From NCBI RefSeq assembly GCF_014873915.1, contig NZ_JADBEJ010000004.1, positions 868,001 to 932,000 on the forward strand: a stretch of 64,000 bases of DNA, given 5' to 3'. Source of the DNA: Amycolatopsis roodepoortensis. GTDB taxonomy: Bacteria; Actinomycetota; Actinomycetes; Mycobacteriales; Pseudonocardiaceae. Below are positions 19,671 through 27,081 of this stretch, piece by piece. The position numbers and the translations under genes were made by a program. The notes below the pieces were generated by a model. It ran no database searches and had not been told where the DNA came from. It saw nothing but the letters and a program-made list of their open reading frames with translations. Numbering within the stretch: position 1 is the first letter of the stretch; each line of letters begins with the position of its first letter.

Positions 19671-19857
19671 GGACGACACACGTGACTGGACGGACGACAC
19701 GCGTGATCCGGCGGACGACACTCGTGATTGGATGGCCGATTCTCGTGATCAGGTGGCCGACTCCCCCGCGGCGGAGGTCCGCCGCGAGCCGTCCGTCTGA
19801 TCACACGTGTCGTCCGTCTAGACACGCGTGTCGTCCGCCTGGTCACGTGAAGGGCAT
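19671..19857. repeat. composite array 1: 21-bp units, four forward, three inverted
   Basis: Four contiguous 21-bp units start at 19671, 19692, 19713 and 19734 (type GGACGACACGCGTGATCCGG). A degenerate fifth and a central hairpin (CGCGGCGGA, 19767-19775, with TCCGCCGCG, 19778-19786) follow. Then come three contiguous units in reverse orientation at 19795, 19816 and 19837. Everything lies between two convergent gene ends. No open frame with coding character. Two helical turns per unit. Confidence 0.85.
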
Positions 19858-19883
19858 CCGCGAGGGCCGGGAGCGGAGGGTGC

Positions 19884-20354
19884 CTACTTCTTCTTGGTCA
19901 CCCAGATCGTGATGGTCGCGGTCACGACGGGCTTCCCGTTCGTGTCCGTGATCGTCACCGGCACGGGCAGCTCGAAGCCCTCGTCGCCGAATTCCGGCAA
20001 CTCCGGCAGTTCCGCGACCGCGCGCAGGCTCGTCTCGGCCTTCGCCACGTACTCGACCGTCATGCCCTTGGGCAGCCAGCGATGCGTCGTCGGGACGGTC
20101 GCCTCGGCGAGCATGCCCATGGCGATCTCGGCCAGGTTGCATGCCGCGATCGCGTGAAAAGTCTTGATGTGGTTGTAAACACCCCACCACTTCGGGGACG
20201 TCACCTCGCACCGGCCGGGGCGCAGTTCGCGCACCGACGGGAGCACCGTCCGGAAGTACGGCACACGCAGGCACATCGCCGCCGAGAACAGCTGTTTGCC
20301 GACCGGCTTGCCCGCCAGCCGGTTCCACATCGCGTAGGTCGGATTCTGCGCCAT
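19884..20354 (-). CDS. DUF4442 hotdog-fold protein (putative thioesterase)
   Basis: 156 residues from ATG 20354 (another ATG one codon upstream), with GAGGAGA upstream. Sequence blocks YAMWNRLAGKPVGKQLFSAA, PKWWGVYNHIKTFHAIAACN and NLAEIAMGMLAEATVP are the DUF4442 pattern: a hotdog-fold family related to acyl-CoA thioesterases, with the conserved NH..T.HA..CNLAE helix. The C-terminal half is a beta-sheet ending TITIWVTKKK. Cytoplasmic. The substrate is unknown. Divergent from the histidine phosphatase gene, with 62 bp between starts. Confidence 0.85.
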   Translation of the reverse strand: MAQNPTYAMWNRLAGKPVGKQLFSAAMCLRVPYFRTVLPSVRELRPGRCEVTSPKWWGVYNHIKTFHAIAACNLAEIAMGMLAEATVPTTHRWLPKGMTVEYVAKAETSLRAVAELPELPEFGDEGFELPVPVTITDTNGKPVVTATITIWVTKKK

Positions 20355-20404
20355 CACGGTCTCCTCATCATGTTACTCACCAGTAGCATAACCGGACCGC
20401 AGGC

Positions 20405-20416
20405 TATATTCGCAAC
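20405..20416 (+). promoter_or_regulatory. -10 element of a leaderless mRNA (histidine phosphatase)
   Basis: TATATT (20405-20410) ends 6 nt before GTG 20417; no ribosome binding site. Confidence 0.55.
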
Positions 20417-21010
20417 GTGGCACATCGGCTCTTCCTCCTCCGGCACGGCCAGACCGAGTGGTCCGTCAACGGACGGCACACCGGACGCACCGACATCCCG
20501 CTCACGACCGCGGGCGAAGGGCAGGCCCGCGCCGCGGGTGGCACCTTGCGCGCGGTGCTCGGCGGCAACCCGGCGCTCGTCCTCTCCAGCCCCCGCACCC
20601 GCGCGCTGCGGACGGCCGAACTGGCAGGCCTGCGCGTCGACGAGGTCACCGAAGAACTGGCCGAATGGGACTACGGCGACTACGAGGGCATCACCACGCC
20701 GACGATCCGCGAGACCGTTCCCGGATGGACGGTCTGGTCGCATCCGATCCCCGGCGGCGAAAGCGCGGAGGACGTCAACGCCCGCGCGGACAAGCTGATC
20801 GAACGCGTCCGCGAACCGCTCGGCGAGGGTGACGTGATCCTCGTCGGCCACGGGCATTTCAGCCGTGTCCTGGTCGCGCGCTGGATCGGCCTGCCGTCTA
20901 CCGCGGGCGTCCACTTCGGACTCGACCCGGCCGGCGTCGCGGTGCTCGGCGACGAACGCGGCGAGCCGCAGATCGAACACCTCAACCTGCTCCCCACCAC
21001 GGAGGACTAG
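20417..21010 (+). CDS. histidine phosphatase family protein
   Basis: 197 residues from GTG 20417. The RHG motif LFLLRHGQTEWSVNGRHTGR carries the phospho-accepting His. VLSSPRTRALRTAELAG gives the second Arg, LAEWDYGDYEG the acid, and VILVGHGHFSRVLVARW the second His. This is the phosphoglycerate-mutase-like branch of cytoplasmic phosphatases, acting on small phosphoesters. The TAG stop shares its G with the GTG of the following GNAT gene, so the two are co-transcribed. Confidence 0.92.
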   Translation: MAHRLFLLRHGQTEWSVNGRHTGRTDIPLTTAGEGQARAAGGTLRAVLGGNPALVLSSPRTRALRTAELAGLRVDEVTEELAEWDYGDYEGITTPTIRETVPGWTVWSHPIPGGESAEDVNARADKLIERVREPLGEGDVILVGHGHFSRVLVARWIGLPSTAGVHFGLDPAGVAVLGDERGEPQIEHLNLLPTTED

Positions 21011-21489
21011 TGGACGACCGTATCCGGCGCATCCGCGAAGAAGACGTGGACGCCGTCGTCCAGCTCGTCTACGACCTCGCCGAGTTCGAACGCGCCCCGG
21101 ACGAGTGCCACCTCACCCCCGGACAGTTGCGCACGGCGCTGTTCGGCGAGGCCCCTGCCCTGTTCGGGCACGTCGCCGAGGTGGACGGCGAGATCGTCGG
21201 CTACGCGCTCTGGTTCCTCAACTTCTCCACCTGGCGCGGCGTGCACGGCATCTACCTGGAGGACCTCTACGTCCGCCCCGAGCAGCGCGGCTCCGGCCTC
21301 GGCAAGGCGCTCCTGGCCACCCTCGCCGAGGTCTGCGTCGAGCGCGGCTACGCCCGTCTGGAGTGGTCGGTGCTCAACTGGAACCCGGCGCAGGGGTTCT
21401 ACAAGTCCCTCGGCGCGGTGCCGATGGACGAATGGACCGTCGACCGTCTCACCGACGAACCGCTGAAGGCGCTCGCCGCCCAGGTCTAG
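21010..21489 (+). CDS. SSAT-like GNAT acetyltransferase
   Basis: 159 residues from GTG 21010, preceded by GGAGG at 21001-21005. The pattern VVQLVYDLAEFERAP, ALWFLNFSTWRGVHGIYLED and LYVRPEQRGSGLGKALLATL matches the diamine/thialysine N-acetyltransferase (SSAT) branch; the acetyl-CoA loop is QRGSGLG. WSVLNWNPAQGFYKSLGA is the C-terminal signature. Likely acetylates a small amine. One-base overlap with the phosphatase gene. The stop is followed at once by composite array 2. Confidence 0.9.
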   Translation: MDDRIRRIREEDVDAVVQLVYDLAEFERAPDECHLTPGQLRTALFGEAPALFGHVAEVDGEIVGYALWFLNFSTWRGVHGIYLEDLYVRPEQRGSGLGKALLATLAEVCVERGYARLEWSVLNWNPAQGFYKSLGAVPMDEWTVDRLTDEPLKALAAQV

Positions 21490-21499
21490 CGAGCGCGAA

Positions 21500-21625
21500 G
21501 GCGTAACTCGCGTGATCAGGGGCGTAACTCGCGTGTCTGAAGGCGACACTCGCAGATGCGGCCTCAATCACGCGAGTTACGCCTTCAAGCACGTGAGTTA
21601 CGCCTTCAAGCACGCGAGTGCGGAG
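21500..21625. repeat. composite array 2: six contiguous 21-bp units, 3 forward and 3 inverted
   Basis: Units at 21500, 21521 and 21542 (consensus GGCGTAACTCGCGTGATCAG) are followed without gap by three reverse-complement units at 21563, 21584 and 21605. The 126-bp array fills nearly the whole 137-bp space between the stops of two convergent genes. Its units share CGTGATCAGG with array 1 (unit 4 there). Confidence 0.9.
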
Positions 21626-21626
21626 T

Positions 21627-22100
21627 TCAGGAGTCGCGTTCCTCGCGCTCGCGACGCGCCGCGCGGCCCGCGGCGCCGTCACGCTCGGCGGCTTCTTCCT
21701 CGCTCTCGCCCTCCTGCATCCCCAGCGCCCACGCGCGCGAGGGGCGGCGGAACAGCAGCACGATGACGGCGACGCCGATCAGCGCGAGCGGCACCCCCCA
21801 TACCGGCTGCCCGGACGGGCCCGCGCCGTACCAGCCGACGCCGACCAGGATCAGCGCGACGACGACGCCGGGCGACCTCGCCCAGGTCTTCCCCATCATC
21901 AGGCCGGCCGCGCAGGCCAGCGTTCCGGCGGCGAGGACGAGGTAATAGGCGACTTCGGCCAGGAGGTTCTCCGGTCCGGCCTGGCCGTTGACCAGGAGCA
22001 GGATCGCGAACACGATCAGGGCGAGCCCCGGCAGCGCGGTGACGGCCCCGGCGAGGCGGACTTCACGGGGCGCGGGCGAGAGCTTGTCGGCGATGGACAC
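21627..22100 (-). CDS. small integral membrane protein, unknown function
   Basis: 157 residues from GTG 22100, with GGAAGG about 10 nt upstream; starts at 22130 or further upstream are possible. Four hydrophobic helices are visible: AGAVTALPGLALIVFAILLL, VAYYLVLAAGTLACAAGLMM, VVVALILVGVGWYGAGPSG and WGVPLALIGVAVIVLLF. The C-terminus is charged (EGESEEEAAERDGAAGRAAR). No family recognised. Its stop lies 2 nt from composite array 2. Confidence 0.7.
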   Translation of the reverse strand: MSIADKLSPAPREVRLAGAVTALPGLALIVFAILLLVNGQAGPENLLAEVAYYLVLAAGTLACAAGLMMGKTWARSPGVVVALILVGVGWYGAGPSGQPVWGVPLALIGVAVIVLLFRRPSRAWALGMQEGESEEEAAERDGAAGRAARREREERDS

Positions 22101-22412
22101 GGCGAAACAGCCTTCCAGGCTTCCGGACACGGCGCTCCACCAGGGCGGGTCACCGTACGTGAGCACTTTCGATCGTATGCCACCCGGTCGGCCGGTTCCC
22201 CCTCGCCGCCGCATGGGAAGAATTGGCGGTGTCGTCGATGAGCGGGCGGTCGGCCCGGGTGCACTTGTCACGACGCGCTGTCACCAGCCGACAGTGAGGA
22301 GGGACGCCCGCCACAGGGCCATACGGTGCTGCCTCGAGGACGCTCCGCACGGCTGAGCTTCGCGTCACGTGAAGCTCACACCTTCGGGCCGGAGTCACTT
22401 ACCCTGCGGTAT
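22101..22412. other. intergenic region upstream of the DAG kinase gene
   Basis: About 310 bp separating divergent genes. It contains an 8-bp inverted repeat TGAGCTTC (22354-22361) / GAAGCTCA (22371-22378) that would overlap the -35 region of the kinase promoter, and that promoter's -10. No supported gene. Confidence 0.4.
22354..22412 (+). promoter_or_regulatory. DAG kinase promoter with a possible operator
   Basis: TACCCT (22400-22405) lies 7 nt before GTG 22413, implying a leaderless mRNA. The inverted repeat TGAGCTTC-N9-GAAGCTCA at 22354-22378 ends about 22 nt before the -10 element, where a repressor would block polymerase. Confidence 0.45.
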
Positions 22413-23339
22413 GTGCGTGCCATCCTCGTCGTGAACCCCCAGGCCACCTCGACCACCGCCGGTGGCCGTGACGTGCTGGCGCACGCACTGGCCAGCCAGG
22501 TGAAACTCGACGTGGTGGAGACCGACTACCGCGGCCACGCGATGGCCGTCGCCCGGTCCGCCGCCCGCGACGGGATCGACCTGGTGGTCGCCCACGGCGG
22601 CGACGGCACGGTCAACGAAGTGGTCAACGGGCTGCTCGCGGACTCCGACGGTGATCCGGCGAAGGTCGGCGGTGCCCCCATGCTCGGTGTCGTGCCGGGC
22701 GGCTCGGCGAACGTCTTCGCCAGGGCGCTGGGTATCGCCCACGATCCCGTGGAAGCGACCCATCAGCTCCTCAACGCCATCGAGAACGACCGGAGCCGCA
22801 AGGTCGGCCTCGGGATCGCCGACGGCCACTGGTTCACCTTCAACGCCGGCCTCGGCTGGGACGCCGACGTCGTCGGCCGCGTGGCCAAGCGCCGGGGCAA
22901 GCAGACCACCGCGGGGCTCTACCTGAGGGCCGCGGTGGCGTCGCATCTGCGGCCTCCGCTGGGCCGTCCGCCCCTGACGGTCCGGATCCCGGGTGAAGAG
23001 CCCACCGAAGTGCTGACCGCTTTCGTGTCTAACACCGATCCGTGGAGCTACCTGGGCAACCGTCCCGTCCACCTGAACCCGGACAGCTCGTTCGACACCG
23101 GATTGGGCCTTTTCGCGTTGAGCGGTCTGGGGTTGCCCACCGTGTTCAAGCATGTACGGCAGGCATTGCTCACTAAGAGCGATCAACGCGGGCGACGTCT
23201 CCTTCGTCACGATGACCTGCCGATGATCCGCATAGACGCTGCTGAACCGGTAAACTTCCAGGTGGACGGCGACCTCGTCGGCCAGCGGAAGAGGGTGGAG
23301 TTCTTCAGCGTCCCGGAAGCACTGACGGTAATCGTCTGA
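22413..23339 (+). CDS. diacylglycerol kinase family lipid kinase
   Basis: 308 residues from GTG 22413. The catalytic domain begins RAILVVNPQATST. VVAHGGDGTVNEVVNG is the nucleotide-binding GGDGT motif and LGVVPGGSANVFARALGI the following conserved loop. The C-terminal half (YLGNRPVHLNPDSSFDTGLG and FQVDGDLVG) is the usual beta-sandwich. The family phosphorylates diacylglycerol or related lipids at the membrane. First gene of a stretch whose order (kinase, whiB1, pdtaS, rshA, sigH) follows M. tuberculosis Rv3218-Rv3223c as I recall it. Confidence 0.92.
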   Translation: MRAILVVNPQATSTTAGGRDVLAHALASQVKLDVVETDYRGHAMAVARSAARDGIDLVVAHGGDGTVNEVVNGLLADSDGDPAKVGGAPMLGVVPGGSANVFARALGIAHDPVEATHQLLNAIENDRSRKVGLGIADGHWFTFNAGLGWDADVVGRVAKRRGKQTTAGLYLRAAVASHLRPPLGRPPLTVRIPGEEPTEVLTAFVSNTDPWSYLGNRPVHLNPDSSFDTGLGLFALSGLGLPTVFKHVRQALLTKSDQRGRRLLRHDDLPMIRIDAAEPVNFQVDGDLVGQRKRVEFFSVPEALTVIV

Positions 23340-23525
23340 CGACCGGACCGCTGATCGCCTGCGGCAAAGTACGAACTGCCGCTCATCGACGCAGAACCTC
23401 CGCTCACCGCATCGGCCTTCCCTTCGGAAGGCTGTTTCGGAACGAAACCGCAGGTCAGAAGCGTCGCTCGGCCGGGTGAGCTGACTCACCGATCTTCAGA
23501 AAACCCTTGTCGAAACGGGTGCTTC

Positions 23526-23540
23526 GTGAAAGCATTCACA
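23526..23540. promoter_or_regulatory. CRP-type palindrome upstream of whiB1
   Basis: GTGA-AAGCAT-TCACA matches the CRP/FNR-family consensus TGTGA-N6-TCACA except the first base. It is centred about 80 bp before the whiB1 ATG. The whiB1 promoter of M. tuberculosis is a known CRP (Rv3676) target. Confidence 0.6.
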
Positions 23541-23612
23541 AGCATCCAAAAAAACGACCGCCATGACGACTATGGCGCGGAGTACCGCGCCGTTATGAAG
23601 GAGCTCAGAAAC

Positions 23613-23867
23613 ATGGACTGGCGCCACGACGCGGCCTGCCGAGACGAGGACCCCGAGCTGTTCTTCCCCGTGGGAACCAGCGGTCCTGCTCTGTCGCAGG
23701 TAGCGCAGGCGAAGGCCGTGTGCCACCGCTGCACCGTCGCTTCCGACTGCTTGGCCTGGGCATTGGCCAGCGGGCAGGACGCAGGCGTTTGGGGCGGGAT
23801 GAGCGAGGACGAGCGACGGGCCCTGAAGCGCCGTCGTACGCACATCGGCACGCGTACCTCCGCCTGA
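23613..23867 (+). CDS. whiB1: WhiB1-type iron-sulfur transcriptional regulator
   Basis: 84 residues from ATG 23613, with AAGGAG 9 nt upstream; this start gives the canonical MDWRH... N-terminus. Cys9, Cys37, Cys40 and Cys46 ligate a [4Fe-4S] cluster that in M. tuberculosis WhiB1 reacts with nitric oxide. DPELFFPVGTSGPALSQ and DAGVWGGMSEDERRALKRRR (turn plus basic DNA-binding tail) are diagnostic. WhiB1 is essential in mycobacteria and binds the primary sigma factor. A CRP-like site upstream and the flanking genes support orthology. Confidence 0.95.
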   Translation: MDWRHDAACRDEDPELFFPVGTSGPALSQVAQAKAVCHRCTVASDCLAWALASGQDAGVWGGMSEDERRALKRRRTHIGTRTSA

Positions 23868-24073
23868 GTCTTTCGGACTCAGCACGCTTCATCGCATCAC
23901 ACACAACTGAGCAAGACCCCAAGCTTCGGGAAACTCCCGCGGTGCAATGGCTGTATGGCCGTGCGCTGTGAGGTGACACGTACCCGACTTGAGCTTAACA
24001 AGCGAGGCCGACACGCCCTCACGGGGGTATGGCTTCAGTGGACTTTTTCCAAGTCCTCCCGCGGAACCGTTAC

Positions 24074-24108
24074 AGGGCCGGCGCCACTTCTCTTCGGGCG
24101 CCGGCCCT
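24074..24108. terminator. 12-bp GC-rich hairpin between whiB1 and pdtaS
   Basis: AGGGCCGGCGCC (24074-24085) and GGCGCCGGCCCT (24097-24108) around an 11-nt loop, followed by AAAA on the plus strand. It lies between convergent genes and probably serves both. The remaining bases of 23868-24161 show no gene. Confidence 0.75.
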
Positions 24109-24161
24109 AAAACGTGTCCGGATAAGACTGTCCCTTGTGGACGATCAAACGCGACAGTCCA

Positions 24162-25685
24162 CTAGAGACGTCGCGACAACGGGATCCGCAGCGCCGCTTC
24201 GGTTCCCAGCCGCCGCCCGCCGGCCTCCTCCGAATCCCCGCGCAGCCCCCGGATCGACAGCGATCCGCGCAGCTCCGACTCCACCAGGGTCCGCACGATC
24301 TGGAGCCCGAGGCCGTCGCTGCGTTCCAGCGAGAAACCCGAGGGAAGCCCGCGCCCGTTGTCGCGGATGACGACGTCGAGCCAGCGGGCGGAGCGTTCCA
24401 CCACGAGCTCGACCTTGCCCGGCCGTCCGTCGGGGAACGCGTGCTCGATGGCGTTCTGGACGAGTTCGGCCAGCACCATCACCAACGGCGTCGCGATCTC
24501 GGCGACGACGACCCCGAACGAGCCGGTGCGCGAGAGCCCGACCTGCGATTCCGCCGTCGCGACCTCGCCGACCATCGGGAGGACGTTGTCGAGCAGCTTG
24601 TCGAGATCGACCCGCTCGTCCACCGAGATGGACAGCGCCTCGTGCACCATCGCGATCGACGAGACCCGGCGCACGGACTCGCCGAGCGCGAGCCGCGCCT
24701 CCTCGCTGGAGGTCCGGCGCGACTGGAGCCGCAGCAGCGCGGCGACGGTCTGCAGGTTGTTCTTCACGCGATGGTGGATCTCGCGGATGGTCGCGTCCTT
24801 CGAAAGGAGAGCGCGGTCACGGCGCTTCACCTCGGTGACGTCGCGCACCAGCACCAGCGCGCCCGCGGCCTGCCCGGCGGGGCGCAGCGGCAGCGCACGG
24901 AAGAGCACGACGGCACCGCGCCGGGAATCCGCCTCCGTCCGGCTGCTGGGTTTGCCGTCGAGCGCCTCGATGATCCGGTGCGACACCTCGGTCGCGTCGA
25001 ACGGGTCACGGATGAGCGACCTGGTCAGCGGCGCCAGGCGCTGCCCGACGAGATCGGACTCGTGCCCCATCCGGTGATAGGCCGACAACCCGTTCGGGCT
25101 GGCGAAGACCACCGTGCCGGTCGGATCGAGGCGGATCAGGCCGTCGCCGACCCGGGGACTCGTGTGCGTGTCCGTCTGGTTACCCGGACTGGGGAAGGTG
25201 CCGTCGACGATCATCTGACACAGGTCGCCCGCGCTGCCGAGATACGCGATCTCGAGCGGGCTGGGCACCCGCGAGGCCGCCAGGTTGGTCTCGCGGCTGA
25301 GGACGGCGATCACCGTGCCGCCGAACACCACCGGGATGGCCTCGCGGCGCATCGGCAGGTCGCGGTACCAGTGCGGGTCCTCCTCACGGCAGATCCGCAC
25401 CTCGCGGCTCGCCTTGGCCAGCTGCGGATGCTCGTCCACGGTGAACCGGGAGCCGACGACGTCCTCCGGATGGGCCGTCGGTGCAGTCGTCGGGCGCGCG
25501 TGGGCGACGCACACGTAGTCGCCGCCGTCGGGTTGCAACTCCTCCGAGACGGCGACCCACAGCAGGAAGTCGGCGAAGGACAGGTCGGCCAGGAGCTGCC
25601 ATTCGGCGACCACGGTCTGGAGATGGTCCGCGGCCTCACCGGACAGGCCGGTGTTCTCCGCGAGCAGATCGGAAAGGGTGGACAC
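24162..25685 (-). CDS. pdtaS: PdtaS-type sensor histidine kinase
   Basis: 507 residues from GTG 25685, with GGATGGGG upstream, close to the 501 residues of M. tuberculosis PdtaS (Rv3220c). An N-terminal GAF-like domain (about 1-160) is followed by a PAS domain (about 180-290, DGLIRLDPTGTVVFASPNG). Then comes the HisKA_2 dimerisation helix EIHHRVKNNLQTVAALLRLQ with the phospho-His, and the HATPase region LAELVQNAIEHAFPDG, VVIRDNGRGLPSG, GLGLQIVRTLV. No membrane helix, so a soluble kinase. Its partner PdtaR, an RNA-binding response regulator, is not in the window. Convergent with whiB1, as in mycobacteria. Confidence 0.94.
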   Translation of the reverse strand: MSTLSDLLAENTGLSGEAADHLQTVVAEWQLLADLSFADFLLWVAVSEELQPDGGDYVCVAHARPTTAPTAHPEDVVGSRFTVDEHPQLAKASREVRICREEDPHWYRDLPMRREAIPVVFGGTVIAVLSRETNLAASRVPSPLEIAYLGSAGDLCQMIVDGTFPSPGNQTDTHTSPRVGDGLIRLDPTGTVVFASPNGLSAYHRMGHESDLVGQRLAPLTRSLIRDPFDATEVSHRIIEALDGKPSSRTEADSRRGAVVLFRALPLRPAGQAAGALVLVRDVTEVKRRDRALLSKDATIREIHHRVKNNLQTVAALLRLQSRRTSSEEARLALGESVRRVSSIAMVHEALSISVDERVDLDKLLDNVLPMVGEVATAESQVGLSRTGSFGVVVAEIATPLVMVLAELVQNAIEHAFPDGRPGKVELVVERSARWLDVVIRDNGRGLPSGFSLERSDGLGLQIVRTLVESELRGSLSIRGLRGDSEEAGGRRLGTEAALRIPLSRRL

Positions 25686-25791
25686 GTCCCCATCCAAGCA
25701 GGGTGAGGGCCGCATGACACACTGGAGAGGTTGACCCTGGCCCAGCGGTGTCGTATCACCCCGCGAGGGCCACTCGGACGAGGAGTGAAAC

Positions 25792-25866
25792 ATGTCGAAG
25801 CGCGCCCGCAAGCGTCGCGACCGTAAGAAGAACGGCGCGAACCACGGCAAGAAGCCCAACTCCTGA
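25792..25866 (+). CDS. 50S ribosomal protein bL37 (24 residues)
   Basis: A 24-codon gene, start ATG 25792 with GAGGAGTG 6-8 nt upstream, stop TGA 25864-25866. The peptide begins MSKRARKRRDRKKNG and ends NHGKKPNS: 11 of 24 residues are Lys or Arg. It matches, residue pattern for residue pattern, the tiny actinobacterial ribosomal protein bL37 found in mycobacterial 50S structures (a KR.RKRDRK..ANHGK.P layout). It sits between pdtaS and rshA, with divergent pdtaS on one side and a hairpin directly after its stop. Such genes are usually missed by length cut-offs. Confidence 0.9.
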   Translation: MSKRARKRRDRKKNGANHGKKPNS

Positions 25867-25882
25867 TCATTCGATCAGACGG

Positions 25883-25918
25883 CGAAGGCCCCCGCACCGA
25901 TCGGTACGGGGGCCTTCG
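25883..25918. terminator. bidirectional terminator between bL37 and rshA
   Basis: CGAAGGCCCCCG (25883-25894) pairs with CGGGGGCCTTCG (25907-25918), and the interior ACCGATCGGT is itself a palindrome. It lies 16 nt after both convergent stops. The arm core is the same GAAGGCCCCC as family A. Confidence 0.85.
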
Positions 25919-25933
25919 TGTGTCCTGAGCCGC

Positions 25934-26257
25934 TTATTCGAAGGTCTGCTCGATCTTGACCTCGGTGCGCTCGATGGTCAGCGAGCCCTTGGTCTGCACG
26001 GTCTGGCGGATCGAGGCCCGCAGCCGGGACTTGAGGTCGTCCGGCGCGTGGTCACCGCCGCATTTGCGGGCGAGGAGCTGCTTGATGTGCTCGTCGATGC
26101 CGTATTCCTCGAGGCACGGCGGGCAGTCCTCGATGTGCTTGCGCAGGGCGGCGTCGCGCTCGGCGCTGCACTCCTTGTCCAGCAGCAGGTAGATGTCGGC
26201 GAGGGCTTCCTCGCACCTGACCTTGTCGTCCGCGCCGGCGCAGTAGTCCTCGGTCAT
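25934..26257 (-). CDS. rshA: RshA/RsrA-type zinc anti-sigma factor
   Basis: 107 residues. Redox-sensing ZAS domain: His41, Cys45 and Cys48 ([14 protein letters not shown]) form the HxxxCxxC motif, with additional Cys15, Cys30 and Cys66. In the family, thiol oxidation forms a disulfide, releases zinc and frees the sigma factor. The basic, beta-rich tail ([20 protein letters not shown]) follows. ATGA overlap with sigH ensures coupled synthesis with its target. Names in use are RshA (mycobacteria) and RsrA (Streptomyces). Confidence 0.93.
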   Translation of the reverse strand: MTEDYCAGADDKVRCEEALADIYLLLDKECSAERDAALRKHIEDCPPCLEEYGIDEHIKQLLARKCGGDHAPDDLKSRLRASIRQTVQTKGSLTIERTEVKIEQTFE

Positions 26258-26892
26258 CGCCCCGCCACCTCCTGCTGCTTGCCGGAGCGGATGAAGCCCC
26301 GCTCGCGGGCGACGTCGGCGAGCAGGTCACGGAGCTGGGCGCGGCCGCGGTGCAGCCGGGACATCACGGTGCCGATGGGCGTGTCCATGATCTCGGCGAT
26401 CTCCTTGTACGCGAAACCTTCGACATCGGCGAGGTAGACCGCGAGGCGGAACTCCTCCGGCAGCTTCTGCAGCGCTTCCTTGACGTCGGCGTCGGGCAGG
26501 TTGTCCATCGCCTCGACCTCGGCCGAGCGCAGCCCGCTGGAGGTGTGACTCTCCGCCTTGGCGATCTGCCAGTCGGTGATCTCCTCGGTGGGCTGCTGCA
26601 CCGGCTGGCGCTGCCGCTTGCGATAGCCGTTGATGTAGGTGTTCGTGAGGATGCGGTACATCCACGCCTTGAGGTTCGTGCCCGCCTTGAAAGACGCGAA
26701 GGCCGCGTACGCCTTCAGGTACGTCTCCTGGACGAGGTCCTCGGCGTCGGCGGGATTCCGGGTCATCCGCATGGCGGCCGAGTACAGCTGGTCGAGCAGG
26801 GGCATCGCGTCCCGCTCGAAGCGCTCGGCCCGCGCGGCCGCCTCTTCGGCGTCCGTGCCCGTGTCCGGCGCGGGATTCTGCGTGCTCGGCAA
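26254..26892 (-). CDS. sigH: ECF sigma factor SigH/SigR
   Basis: 212 residues from TTG 26892, which has GGAAGGG 6 nt upstream and gives the length of M. tuberculosis SigH (216). Region 2: [40 protein letters not shown] and [20 protein letters not shown]. Region 4: [20 protein letters not shown] and [20 protein letters not shown]. It directs the thiol-oxidative and heat stress regulon. The frame stays open upstream to a GTG at 27022-27024, allowing an isoform 44 residues longer, and a consensus SigH promoter lies just before that GTG. The downstream rshA overlaps by 4 nt. Confidence 0.93.
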   Translation of the reverse strand: MPSTQNPAPDTGTDAEEAAARAERFERDAMPLLDQLYSAAMRMTRNPADAEDLVQETYLKAYAAFASFKAGTNLKAWMYRILTNTYINGYRKRQRQPVQQPTEEITDWQIAKAESHTSSGLRSAEVEAMDNLPDADVKEALQKLPEEFRLAVYLADVEGFAYKEIAEIMDTPIGTVMSRLHRGRAQLRDLLADVARERGFIRSGKQQEVAGR

Positions 26893-27021
26893 ACCGTTCC
26901 CTTCCCGATCGGCGTCGATGCGCTTGTGCGCATGAGACGTCGTCGAGTTTACGCGCGGGCGGATCACCTGGCCGCCCGGCGTGCGCGGGATCAGGATTCG
27001 GGGAGCTTCGAGTGTGGTGGA

Positions 27022-27059
27022 CACGTGGCTTTCAACAGCGACGCCCATTCGGGCATTCC
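27022..27059 (-). promoter_or_regulatory. SigH/SigR-dependent autoregulatory promoter
   Basis: On the minus strand GGAAT (27055-27059) and GTT (27034-27036) are separated by exactly 18 nt, the SigR/SigH consensus GGAAT-N18/19-GTT. The GTG at 27022-27024 begins 10 nt after the GTT, so the stress-induced transcript may start at or beside that codon. Confidence 0.8.
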
Positions 27060-27069
27060 CGCCCGCTCG

Positions 27070-27081
27070 TAGACTTCGCCC
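27070..27081 (+). promoter_or_regulatory. -10 element of a leaderless mRNA (ybaK)
   Basis: TAGACT (27070-27075) lies 6 nt before ATG 27082; it is back to back with the SigH promoter of the divergent gene. Confidence 0.5.

Noticed and set aside
19671..21625. CRISPR array interpretation of the 21-bp repeats
   Set aside because: Units are contiguous with no unique spacers, reverse orientation halfway, and no cas genes are present.
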